Positions 6,801-15,014 of a stretch of 64,000 bases of DNA are shown here, piece after piece; within the stretch, counting starts at the first letter, position 1, and each line of letters starts with the position of its first letter. The notes under the pieces are model-generated. The model had not been told where the DNA came from. It made no database searches and worked only from the letters and a program-made list of their open reading frames with translations. The translations under genes were made by a program, and so were the position numbers. Location: contig DASRFR010000008.1 in NCBI GenBank assembly GCA_035651455.1, forward strand, positions 1 to 64,000, written 5' to 3'. Source of the DNA: DASRFR01 sp035651455 (GTDB lineage: Bacteria > Acidobacteriota > Terriglobia > Terriglobales > Acidobacteriaceae).

Positions 6801-8861
6801 TCAGTTGCCGAGCGCCTCTTCGATCTTGCAGAGCACCACGGCAGGGTCGTAGCCGGTAAGAATGGCCGTAACCTGCAGGCTCGTGCTCGGGGGTGCCTGT
6901 CCAAGCACCTTGATCACGTACGAACGCGAAAAAGGGAACCATACATACGCCCGCATGCTATCGGGTTGTTGATAGAGTTTGCTGCCGACTTGTTGACAGC
7001 TCTGACCGGACTCGCAGTTGTCGAGCAACACTTGTACCGGCAGATGAACTTTCTCAAGAACGTGCCGGACTACGGACTGCGGTTCGTCCTGATCAACGAG
7101 CAGGAACGCTACATTACTTGGGACTTGGGCGGCCACATCCTGAACCATGCCCGCGACCGCGGGCAAGCAGGCGGGTCACCACGACCCCCATATCGCAAAA
7201 TGGACGACCTGATCGCCGGTTTGCCTCGGGTCAAGGTAAGTAGCCAAATCAAACGAGGAGGTTGTAACTGTGTTTGTGCTGTAATCACGAAGCAGTGTGT
7301 TGCCCCTAAACTCGGGCGGTGATCCGTCGGGATCGACGAATGTAGGCATTGCGGCATAGATAGGCATGGACAAACTGGATTTTGCTCCCGCTCCGTCGTC
7401 CACATCGTTCGATTCTATGGAGCAGCCGAGATCGTCCTGAATCGAGGCCAGGCCGTCGTAGCTAACGGTCAGAGTAGCCATCGCTCCAGGAGCGATGGTC
7501 ATTGAGTCCAAGCTGCAGAACACGTGTGGACTGATCGATTGGTTTACTGCGGTAATCGTGAGCGTAGCGCTTCCGCCATTGGCTACGCTGACTGTGGCAG
7601 AGCCTGCCGTGCTACCAAAATGGACTCGATGGCCGCTCAGGCGGATGTCCGGTATGTTCACATTGGAAACCAGTTGGTACATATCGACATGGTCCCATGC
7701 CGTGACGTAAATCTTGTCTCCGGTAACCGTCACGTGGGAAGCAAGGTTCGTCGAGGCGATATCCGGCCACGGCGGTTTCCCGAGGCGCCGCTGCCTTTTC
7801 GATGAAGCAATGACTGTCGCTGATCCTGTACTGGAGTTGAGGCTAACAACGTGCACCCATGACCTGCAGGCCACAGCCGCCAAGTTGGCCCCCATGGGCT
7901 CCACGTCTACACATGATCCTGGCAAAGAGAGTGTCCCAGTCCGAACCAGTCGATGGTTGGGATCGGGGTCCGTGGGGTTGAAGTAGTAGATACCGAGTCC
8001 ACCGCCGCTGACTGCGGCGAGCGCGGTATTGATACCGACGAAAGCGACATCAAACACCACTCCGGGGCTGGTGCCTACCGTCTCGCCTCCCATTCGAGTC
8101 AGAGTGTTGGTTGTATTGTCGTATTGAACCCACTGCACACCTGCGGCGCCATCAGCGACTAGGATGTTGCCGTCACGTCGGACAGCGAGACCCCAACTGT
8201 CTGTGAGCCCGAGGGATGCTATCGTAGTTGGACTGGAAGGGTTCGCGAGGCTCAGAACCTCAAGGCCATCCGCGTGATGGACGACGAAAAGCTTGCCATT
8301 CACTACTTGGACATTCTCTGTGAATATACGTGATTTCGGCGCCATCCATTTCTTTTGGATAGCTGTGCCGGTGCCGGTGCCGGTCACCTGAAACGCATAA
8401 ATCGGGTCATAGCGTGTGGTCGCGTACACGTAATTCCCGTACACTGCCGAGTTGTAGAACTTGTGGAAATAATGGGATCCCGTTGCGCCGTCCAGGTTTG
8501 ATAGGAGCTTGGTATCAGTCTTGATTTCGGCGAGTTGCGGCAAAACCATGTTGACGGGAGTCCGCCCGATGACGATCATGCGATTGGCGCTGGCCACGAT
8601 CAGACGATCAGCGTCGAAGATCGTTGCTGACATTAAGTGGTCGGGTCTATTTGGTGCGTGCTCGAACGAACCCAGCCAGTTGAGCCCGTACGAGCTTCCC
8701 TTGTCCGGAAACAGATCGACGGGGCAAGTCGGAGGCCAGGTTGAACTGTTGCTGGTAACCGTTTCCGCTTGCCAATCAGGGCACGCGTTGGGACTAAGTG
8801 CCCATCCGCTTGGCAGAGCCAACATGAAAAACCCGACGAGAAATTTCACGAACTGCTGCAT
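6801..8861 (-). CDS. Putative secreted selenoprotein: beta-propeller-like + Ig-like + thioredoxin-fold protein with in-frame TGA
   Basis: Reading through one TGA (7178-7176) gives a 686-residue protein. AAGGAGGTG sits 6 bases before the ATG. Residues 1-22 are a signal peptide. Residues about 70-400 show repeated beta-strand blades of the LVIVD/propeller type (GKLFVVHHADGLEVLSL, GNILVADGAAGVQWV). Residues about 415-490 form an Ig-like segment (VHFGSTAGSATVSVANGG). The C-terminal ~130 residues are TlpA/thioredoxin-like: VVHFAIWGSW, then TGA as residue 562, then PACLPAVAGM, AFLLVDQDEP and VQVLLD. The TGA falls exactly at the first redox Cys of W-C-x-x-C, with Cys565 intact, and the frame continues without any shift. 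A hairpin with loop GGUC follows (7165-7148). This fits selenocysteine insertion and a periplasmic thiol-redox role. The alternative is a recent nonsense mutation giving a 561-residue truncated product. Confidence 0.8.
7148..7165 (-). promoter_or_regulatory. Candidate bacterial SECIS hairpin
   Basis: On the mRNA strand, TGCCCGC-GGTC-GCGGGCA forms a perfect 7-bp stem with a four-base loop, and the loop starts 17 bases after the in-frame TGA at 7178-7176. An outer CCTG/CAGG pairing can extend it. Known: bacterial SECIS elements sit just after the UGA, with a G in the first two positions of the apical loop. The E. coli fdhF element, as I recall it, also presents GGUC at nearly the same distance. 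Whether SelB of this organism binds it is inference. Confidence 0.68.
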
Positions 8862-9226
8862 GATGCACCTCCTTGGCTCGTGTCCCTCTCTTTTCCTCTA
8901 ACTACACATGCGACAAATCGAGCGGTTGGCGGCCAGGCCCGGAAACTTGTGCTGACTTTGTGCTTGCGCGCGGAACACCCACGGGAGTGGCATGCTTTCC
9001 GGATTCGGGAAAACCCCATGAACTCTTCTTTCTGGAACCCGGTGTTTTGCAGCCATCGCGAGACAAGAAGAGAGGTAGATTCAAGTTGTCTCGCAGAGGA
9101 GCAGTGAGCCGACGCGCGAACTGCGCACGAGAAGCATCGAGTGCAGGTACTCTCTTGGTTCACTCCCAGAACCGGGCATTGCATTGTTGACGGGAAAGCC
9201 CTCAGCGCGAGTCACGGGGGTTGCGG
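8862..9226. other. Intergenic region between the divergent selenoprotein and sigma factor genes
   Basis: There are 365 bases between divergent genes. Open frames here are short, Cys/Arg-rich and lack ribosome binding sites, so I do not call them. I cannot place promoters with confidence. Confidence 0.4.
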
Positions 9227-9835
9227 ATGGAAGACCCTGGCGAGGTTACTTCATTATTGCGGGAACTGGCACACGGGAATCGCGGTGCGGAAACCAAACT
9301 GATGCCGTTGGTGTACGGCGAACTTCGCCATCTCGCTGCCGCGTACATGAGGAGAGAACGGACGGATCACACCCTGCAGGCCACTGCACTCGTACATGAA
9401 GCCTATCTGAAGCTCCTGCGGGGTCAGCAGCCAAATTGGCAAAATCGAACCCACTTCTATGCCATTGCCGCACGGGCGATGAGGTTAGTTTTGACGGACC
9501 ATGCACGCAACCGAATGCGGGTGAAACGGGGGGGCCATCACAGGAGGTCTTCCCTCGACCAAGTATCTCTAAGCTGCGAACCGGTATCAGTTAATGTGAT
9601 GGCTCTGAACCATGCGCTGGACCGGCTCGCCAGCGTCGATCCCCGTCAAAGTCGGATTGTCGAGTTGAAGTTTTTTGCAGGGTTATCGGTCGAGGAGATT
9701 GCTGAAATCATGACAATTTCACCGCGCACGGTCAGGCGCGACTGGAATGTGGCTAGAGCGTGGCTCTTCGGAGATCTCACAAACTACCATGAGGATGCCG
9801 CCAGACAAATGGGAGAAGGTCAAGTCATTGTTTGA
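9227..9835 (+). CDS. ECF-type RNA polymerase sigma factor (TIGR02999-like), copy 1
   Basis: A 202-residue protein. Region 2 includes MPLVYGELRHLAAAYMRRER and the family-typical LQATALVHEAYLKLL, and region 4 ends in SVEEIAEIMTISPRTVRRDW, an HTH for the -35 element. This subgroup has the short name ECF-like, is common in Acidobacteriota and Planctomycetota, and usually sits next to a Ser/Thr kinase rather than an anti-sigma factor. The ATG at 9227 follows GGGGGTTG. A TTG two codons earlier is possible. The 3' end overlaps the downstream kinase gene by about 40 bases, so the pair is translationally coupled, and control by phosphorylation is a reasonable inference. It is a close paralogue of the gene at 14430. 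Confidence 0.9.
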   Translation: MEDPGEVTSLLRELAHGNRGAETKLMPLVYGELRHLAAAYMRRERTDHTLQATALVHEAYLKLLRGQQPNWQNRTHFYAIAARAMRLVLTDHARNRMRVKRGGHHRRSSLDQVSLSCEPVSVNVMALNHALDRLASVDPRQSRIVELKFFAGLSVEEIAEIMTISPRTVRRDWNVARAWLFGDLTNYHEDAARQMGEGQVIV

Positions 9836-12326
9836 AGCCGCTCTGGAGCACGATCCCGACAGCTGGCTCTCATTCCTGGCCAAAGCGTGTCCAGAAGAAG
9901 ACATTCGCCTCGAGGCAGAGAGACTGTTGTCTTGCGAAGCGGCACGAGGCGGGTTTCTTTCCAATTCCGGGATTGAGACTCGCTCCTGCACGCTGACGTC
10001 CTCGCAGGCTCCACGCTGCGCCCCCGGCGATATTTTGGCCGCTCGCTTCAGAATCCTCCAGTTTCTTGCGCGCGGAGGCATGGGTGAGGTTTACGAAGCA
10101 GAGGACTTGGAATTGCATGATCATATTGCGCTCAAGATGGTTCGCCCTGAGTTGGCTCTCCTGGATGCGCATTTCCTCCAGAGATTCAAGCACGAGATAC
10201 AGCTGGCCAAGCAAGTCACCCACCCAAACGTGTGTCGTATCTTCGATTTGTTCCGCCACCAGCAGCCCGCCTCGCACACCCTGAACGTGGATGCAGATTT
10301 AATCTTTGTGAGCATGGAACTACTTCGTGGCGAGACACTGTCAGAGCGGCTCCGCCGTGCTGGACGCATGAGTACCGAGGAGGCATTGCCCCTGGTCACC
10401 CAGATGCTCTCCGCGCTCGAAGCTGCACACGAAGCGCAGATACTGCATCGGGATCTTAAGCCTAGCAATGTATTTCTGGTTCCCAGCCGGGAACCGGGAA
10501 AGCTGCGTGCGGTCATAACCGACTTCGGTCTTGCATTGGGCACGAACGCCGAGTTGGGGGCGCTTGCAGGCCACGATACTACCGACGGAGTTATCGGTAC
10601 CCCCACTTATATGTCACCAGAGCAGATTGCCGGCCGAGAGTTGACACCCGCTTCGGATATCTACGCGCTTGGACTTATGCTATATGAAATAGTCACTGGA
10701 GTGCGTCCATTTGAAGAGGAGACACCCATGTTGTCGGCGCTCCGCCGCCTGAATGCCGATGCGCCTTCGCCCCGCTCAGTCGCTCGGGAGCTAAGTCCTC
10801 TGTGGGAGGCCATGATCTTACGGTGTCTTCAGCGCGACCCCAAGCACCGATACCAGTCGGCGATGGAGGTAAGGAATGCACTGTGTGGCGGAGCCTCGTT
10901 GAGCGTGAATCCACGACAGCCCCGGAAGCGATTCCAGACGTTGGCGATCCTGCCCTTCAGCAACGGCGGCGGGGATCCCGGCACGGATTACCTCTGTGAT
11001 GGAATTACCGAGAGCATCATCAACATGCTCTCGCGGCTTCCCAAGCTGCGCGTCATGGCGCGAAGCACGGTGTTCCAGGTGCGAAGCGCGGACGCAGATC
11101 CGCGTTCGATCGGTCGGCAACTCGGAGTCGACTCAGTGCTGACCGGGCGCATCGTCCACCATGGTGACACCATCACGATCGACACCGAGTTGGTGGATGT
11201 CACCAATGGTTGGCAACTGTGGGGTGAACAGTATCATCGCAAGCTGAGCGACGTTTTTGCCCTTCAAGAGAATATCGCCTGCGAGATCTCGAACAAACTG
11301 AAGCTCAAGTTAAGCGGGGAGGAGAAGAAGCAGTTTGGCAAGCGGCATACTTCCAGTGCCGAGGCTTACAAGCTGTACCTGAAGGGTCGCTACTGCTGGA
11401 ACAAGCGCAGTGAGAATCAAATCCGAACCGCGATCAGCTACTTCAATCAGGCTGTCGAGGTAGACCCCGGTTACGCGCTCGCCTATGCCGGCCTAGCGGA
11501 CTGCTATGCAACACTGTCGTTCCTCTTTGGCGGACCGCCAGGGGATTATATGCCTAAAGCCCGTGCGGCGGCAGGCAAAGCATTGCAGTTGGATGACAGC
11601 TTGGCGGAAGCACACGCTTCCATGGGAATGATTACTTTGCGCTATGTGTGGGATTTGCCAGCGGCAGCCCAGGAACTGCAGCGTGCAATCGAGATAAACC
11701 CGGGATATCCGGCGGCGCATCACTGGTATGGCGAATGCCTTGCAGCAATGGGGCGACGCGCAGAAAGCATCGAAGAGTTGAAGCGAGCACAGGAACTGGA
11801 CCCCTTGGCCCCAATAATCTATGCGGTACTCGCATGCGTGCACTATTTCGCACGGCAGTATGACCTCGCGATTGAGCAGGCGGACAAGGCACTCGAACTG
11901 GAAGAGGACTATTGGCCGGGGCTTTTGTTTCGCGGGCTGTCGCAAGAGCAATTAGGGCAGTATGGCGAGGGAATTGAGACCCTGCAGCGCGGAGTACAAG
12001 CGACGAACTTTCGTCCAGTCATGCTGGCTGCGCTGGGGCATGCTTATGGACTGTCGGGCAGAAACGAAGATGCGCAGCTGATTATGGCGGAACTGCGACA
12101 GTTGTCGGCGGAGCGGTACATCGCGCCCTTATATCCGGCATTGGTCGCTTTGGGGATGGGCGATGAGGATCTTGCCATCGCCGAGTTGGAGAACGCCTTT
12201 GACCAGCGCTCCAGTTGGCTGGTGTTCGCAGGTGTTGACCCACGATGGAACCCTCTTCGTTCCAATCCTCGCTTCCAGCTATTACTGTCAAGAATCGGAT
12301 TAGAGATGATTGGAACAGCAGCCTGA
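9795..12326 (+). CDS. Ser/Thr protein kinase with FlgO/TolB-like domain and TPR repeats, copy 1
   Basis: About 843 residues. A ~75-residue N-terminal segment precedes the kinase (about residues 84-370): Gly loop ARGGMGEVYEAED, Lys114 (ALKM), HRDLKPSN with Asp220, DFG at 243-245, and GTPTYMSPEQ. All catalytic residues are present. A segment with LAILPFSNGGGDPG, GITESIINMLSRLP and WQLWGEQY matches the domain that often joins such kinases or cyclases to TPRs. The C-terminal ~300 residues are TPR repeats. No membrane segment is evident, so it is probably cytoplasmic. Start: ATG 9795 matches the start of the paralogue at 14998 (MPLTPEQW); ATG 9789 is an alternative. It likely senses a signal and phosphorylates the co-transcribed sigma factor or its partners (inferred). 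Confidence 0.92.
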   Translation: MPPDKWEKVKSLFEAALEHDPDSWLSFLAKACPEEDIRLEAERLLSCEAARGGFLSNSGIETRSCTLTSSQAPRCAPGDILAARFRILQFLARGGMGEVYEAEDLELHDHIALKMVRPELALLDAHFLQRFKHEIQLAKQVTHPNVCRIFDLFRHQQPASHTLNVDADLIFVSMELLRGETLSERLRRAGRMSTEEALPLVTQMLSALEAAHEAQILHRDLKPSNVFLVPSREPGKLRAVITDFGLALGTNAELGALAGHDTTDGVIGTPTYMSPEQIAGRELTPASDIYALGLMLYEIVTGVRPFEEETPMLSALRRLNADAPSPRSVARELSPLWEAMILRCLQRDPKHRYQSAMEVRNALCGGASLSVNPRQPRKRFQTLAILPFSNGGGDPGTDYLCDGITESIINMLSRLPKLRVMARSTVFQVRSADADPRSIGRQLGVDSVLTGRIVHHGDTITIDTELVDVTNGWQLWGEQYHRKLSDVFALQENIACEISNKLKLKLSGEEKKQFGKRHTSSAEAYKLYLKGRYCWNKRSENQIRTAISYFNQAVEVDPGYALAYAGLADCYATLSFLFGGPPGDYMPKARAAAGKALQLDDSLAEAHASMGMITLRYVWDLPAAAQELQRAIEINPGYPAAHHWYGECLAAMGRRAESIEELKRAQELDPLAPIIYAVLACVHYFARQYDLAIEQADKALELEEDYWPGLLFRGLSQEQLGQYGEGIETLQRGVQATNFRPVMLAALGHAYGLSGRNEDAQLIMAELRQLSAERYIAPLYPALVALGMGDEDLAIAELENAFDQRSSWLVFAGVDPRWNPLRSNPRFQLLLSRIGLEMIGTAA

Positions 12327-12558
12327 CACCTTCATTGATCCGGAATGGGGAAGCAGATTTCAAGGGGTTCTTGAGAGAAAGAACTCTGGAATTCGGGGGC
12401 TGGAAACACGCGCGCTTCTGCCTCGGGGTTTGCCGCTTGATAGCGAACCGAAACCAGCAGAGATCGTGCGAGCGACCTTGCCAGAGACTGCAGCAAGGTC
12501 TGGGAATCTTGCTGCAGCCGGCATCTGACGTCATGAGCATGCCCGTCAATCAGAACAA

Positions 12559-13797
12559 TCACAGTGACGAGATGAAGCTCAACACATCCGTCTGATCGGA
12601 GGCGGGTAGCGCGTTGAATGTCTGAATGACTTGTTGCGCTTCCCCGCCGTGATCGTTGATCGCTGTGGTCAGATTGTTCGTACGACCATCATGCAGATAT
12701 TGTGTGCGCAACGACAAGCCCCAAAGCGGCGTCGTCCGCCATTGGCTTCCCGTTGCAGCTCCTTGCACAATGTTGTCGGCCAGTCCGGGACCCATGTCAT
12801 GCAATAGCAGGTCAGAATATAGATTCACCGGCTGATTGCTTAGCGCCTTGCTGGCCAGAGTTTTCCCATTCAGGTCGAGTGCGACGCTGACCGACGGTGC
12901 TGTGGTGTAACTCGGCAAATGGCACAATGCGCATCCGATGGAATTAAAGAGCGCCTGCCCATTGACGTTTGGGCTTCCAGGATTGCTGGGAGCCAGGTAT
13001 TCCACAAAGTGGAAGATCGCGACCAATTGCTTCCCCGCGGCGTCATTGGGTTCAGCGGCAGTCGCGCACGCAGGCGGGATCGGTTGACCTTGAGGAAGAT
13101 CTTCGGTGGCGATAAGGGGAGAGGTGACGCCGAGGTCATGGGTAAGCGCCTCCGACGTGAACTGAAGGAGATCGGCAAATTGTGCTTTCCTGCCGAACCT
13201 TCCCACCTTGCTTTGCCCATTTTCGTCGAGGACCAAGCCTGCTGTTCCGTGAATCCCCATGCCCTTGTCGATTGCGTTCGCCAGGATCGAGTTTTGGTCA
13301 ATCGAGTTGATCAGGCCGGCACCAAAAGTGGGGGGAGAAAGGCGCTGTCCGACGATCGTCGCATCGGCCGGGATGCTTTCACCAACCAGGGTGCAGGCCG
13401 GGAGAAACCTGGAAACGCTTATGGGCTGAAGCAAAGGTCCGCCCTCATTGGTAAGTGGATTGAAAGAACCGTCGAGGTTAGTGGTCCCAAAGAGCGTTAT
13501 TTTCTGCGGCGAGTTGCCGCCCGGAACTGGTTGGGAATGACAGTTTGTGCAGGCCGTGTTGGTAAACACTGGGCCGAGTCCGTGAAGAGGGTCCCAGAGT
13601 TTGAAAAAGTTTCTTTGACCGCTGGTGAAGAGCGCTGTCTCGGCCACCGTCATGTTCGGGAGCGGTCCGCCTAAAGTGGATTGTGCCTTCACGTCAACAA
13701 GTGGTCCAGAAACGGATATGGTGCCGATGCCCATCAGGCATACGACAAAGATCGCACTGCAAGCGCGTGCAAATGGCCAGTACACTTTTCGATTCAT
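12559..13797 (-). CDS. Secreted di-heme oxidoreductase-like protein (DUF1111 type)
   Basis: A 412-residue exported protein. An N-terminal hydrophobic segment (residues about 8-32) is followed by two heme c motifs: CTNCH at 83-87 and CALCH near residue 290. Other family features are QRNFFKLWDPLHGLGPVF, LPPTFGAG-like SPPTFGAGLI, and a C-terminal WRTTPLWGLSLRTQYLHDGR that supplies axial and substrate-pocket residues in di-heme peroxidase-like folds. The family is annotated as putative thiol oxidoreductase. The real substrate is not known, and a periplasmic electron-transfer or peroxidase role is inferred. It is convergent to kinase copy 1 and sits between the two sigma-kinase modules, so it may be an insertion between the duplicates or part of their output. 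Confidence 0.85.
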   Translation of the reverse strand: MNRKVYWPFARACSAIFVVCLMGIGTISVSGPLVDVKAQSTLGGPLPNMTVAETALFTSGQRNFFKLWDPLHGLGPVFTNTACTNCHSQPVPGGNSPQKITLFGTTNLDGSFNPLTNEGGPLLQPISVSRFLPACTLVGESIPADATIVGQRLSPPTFGAGLINSIDQNSILANAIDKGMGIHGTAGLVLDENGQSKVGRFGRKAQFADLLQFTSEALTHDLGVTSPLIATEDLPQGQPIPPACATAAEPNDAAGKQLVAIFHFVEYLAPSNPGSPNVNGQALFNSIGCALCHLPSYTTAPSVSVALDLNGKTLASKALSNQPVNLYSDLLLHDMGPGLADNIVQGAATGSQWRTTPLWGLSLRTQYLHDGRTNNLTTAINDHGGEAQQVIQTFNALPASDQTDVLSFISSL

Positions 13798-14429
13798 AAC
13801 TACTACTCCTTACTTCGTTGTGAGATTCGAGGCGGACACCCTGGAAGTGGCTCTTCAAAGTGCCTTCAATCTGCGAAGCGAGAATTGGTCTCGAACAGGG
13901 TCAGTAACGCGAAGGATTCTTAGTCGAGAAGAAACGTCCTGTGCAGGTAAATCGTGAGTTTATGCTGGCGCAGTCAACGGTTTGAAGGAGACCTTCACCT
14001 TGTCATGATGAATGTCATTGTGAGTTGTGCCTGGTTTGGGCGGAATGTGTCCTCAGGCTTGGTCTGACCGATGGCGCTGACTGGACACAGGCAGCGGAGA
14101 GTTGCGTCTCGTCTGAACGAGACACAACGGCGCGCGGCGGAGACGCTCGAAGCTCCGCTCTCTTCGCGACTCACGCACATACTTTATGACCATTGCAATA
14201 CCGAGGAACGCCTCAATGGCAACATAAGCGACAGCGACGGAGAAAATGGTCGCGGGCAAGGTAAGCTCCTGTGAGGTAAGCGTCGTTTGCTGATGAAAAG
14301 GGTCACCTGTTGTACTAACCGGAGATCAGACTGTTTTGTGATGCAAAGAAAAAGTCGCAAGAACAGTGACTATCAGGGAGTACAATCAGACCATCTTCTG
14401 GAAACGTGCGCTAAGTTGGGGTGAGCGCC
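13798..14429. other. Intergenic region upstream of sigma/kinase copy 2
   Basis: There are 632 bases. The best coding hint is a minus-strand frame 14259-14053, 68 residues, starting with TTG six bases after GGAG. It has one hydrophobic helix (FSVAVAYVAIEAFLGIAMVI) and a basic tail. I give it little weight because the tail looks non-coding. No other gene, repeat or terminator is evident. Confidence 0.25.
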
Positions 14430-15014
14430 ATGCCGGTGTCAAGCGGTCAAATCAGCCTCTTATTGCAGCAGATGGCTACTGGCAATCAGGACGCCATGCA
14501 AAAGCTTGTGCCTCTTGTTTATGGAGAGCTGCATCGTTTGGCGGCGCACTACATGCGCGACGAACGAAAGGATCACACACTTCAGCCGACTGCGCTGGTT
14601 CATGAAGCATATCTTCGCCTGGTGAATCGTCAACAGGCAAACTGGCAAAACAAGGCGCATTTTTTTGGAGTTGCCGCGCACGTCATGAGAACGATCTTGA
14701 CGGATCATGCCCGGCACCACTGCCGCATTAAGCGCGGAGGTGTGCATCAGCACAAGTTGTCTTTGGATGATCTTCAGCTGTTCTCTCAAGAGCGATCCGA
14801 TGACCTGCTTGCGCTCGATGAATCGCTTCGCCAACTCGCACAACTGGATGCTCGTCAGAGCCGCATTGTCGAGCTTCGGATATTTGGCGGTTTGACGGTG
14901 GACGAAACTGCGGCGGTACTGGGAGTTTCATCGAAAACAGTAAAGCGCGATTGGACAATCGCGCGAGCGTGGCTTTACGGAGATTTGAATAAAGGACATG
15001 CCCCTCACTCCTGA
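14430..15014 (+). CDS. ECF-type RNA polymerase sigma factor (TIGR02999-like), copy 2
   Basis: A 194-residue paralogue of the gene at 9227. It shares LVYGELHRLAAHYMRDER, LQPTALVHEAYLRL, ILTDHARHHCRIKRGG and a region-4 HTH (DETAAVLGVSSKTVKRDW). The ATG at 14430 follows GGGGTGAG at a good distance. The GTG at 14421 would add three residues. Its end overlaps the start of the kinase gene at 14998 by 17 bases, the same coupling as copy 1. The promoter specificity and the regulon are unknown. Expression with the adjacent kinase suggests a kinase-controlled regulatory switch. Confidence 0.9.
   Translation: MPVSSGQISLLLQQMATGNQDAMQKLVPLVYGELHRLAAHYMRDERKDHTLQPTALVHEAYLRLVNRQQANWQNKAHFFGVAAHVMRTILTDHARHHCRIKRGGVHQHKLSLDDLQLFSQERSDDLLALDESLRQLAQLDARQSRIVELRIFGGLTVDETAAVLGVSSKTVKRDWTIARAWLYGDLNKGHAPHS

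Noticed and set aside
6801..7166. Separate small gene starting at TTG 7166 after the TGA
   Set aside because: It has no ribosome site, would begin within the redox motif (after U-P-A-C), and lacks the beta strand and Trp that complete the thioredoxin fold. Read-through explains it better.
8846..9184. Cys-rich 112-codon minus-strand frame
   Set aside because: It overlaps the start of the putative selenoprotein gene region, has no initiation site, and its Cys/Ser/Arg content looks like random reading of intergenic DNA.
12919..13674. 251-codon plus-strand frame inside the di-heme gene
   Set aside because: Antisense to a gene with signal peptide and two heme motifs. No independent evidence.
13798..14429. 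68-residue membrane peptide on the minus strand (14259-14053)
   Set aside because: A hydrophobic stretch and a GGAG are present, but the start is TTG and the tail is non-protein-like. Evidence is too thin for a gene call.
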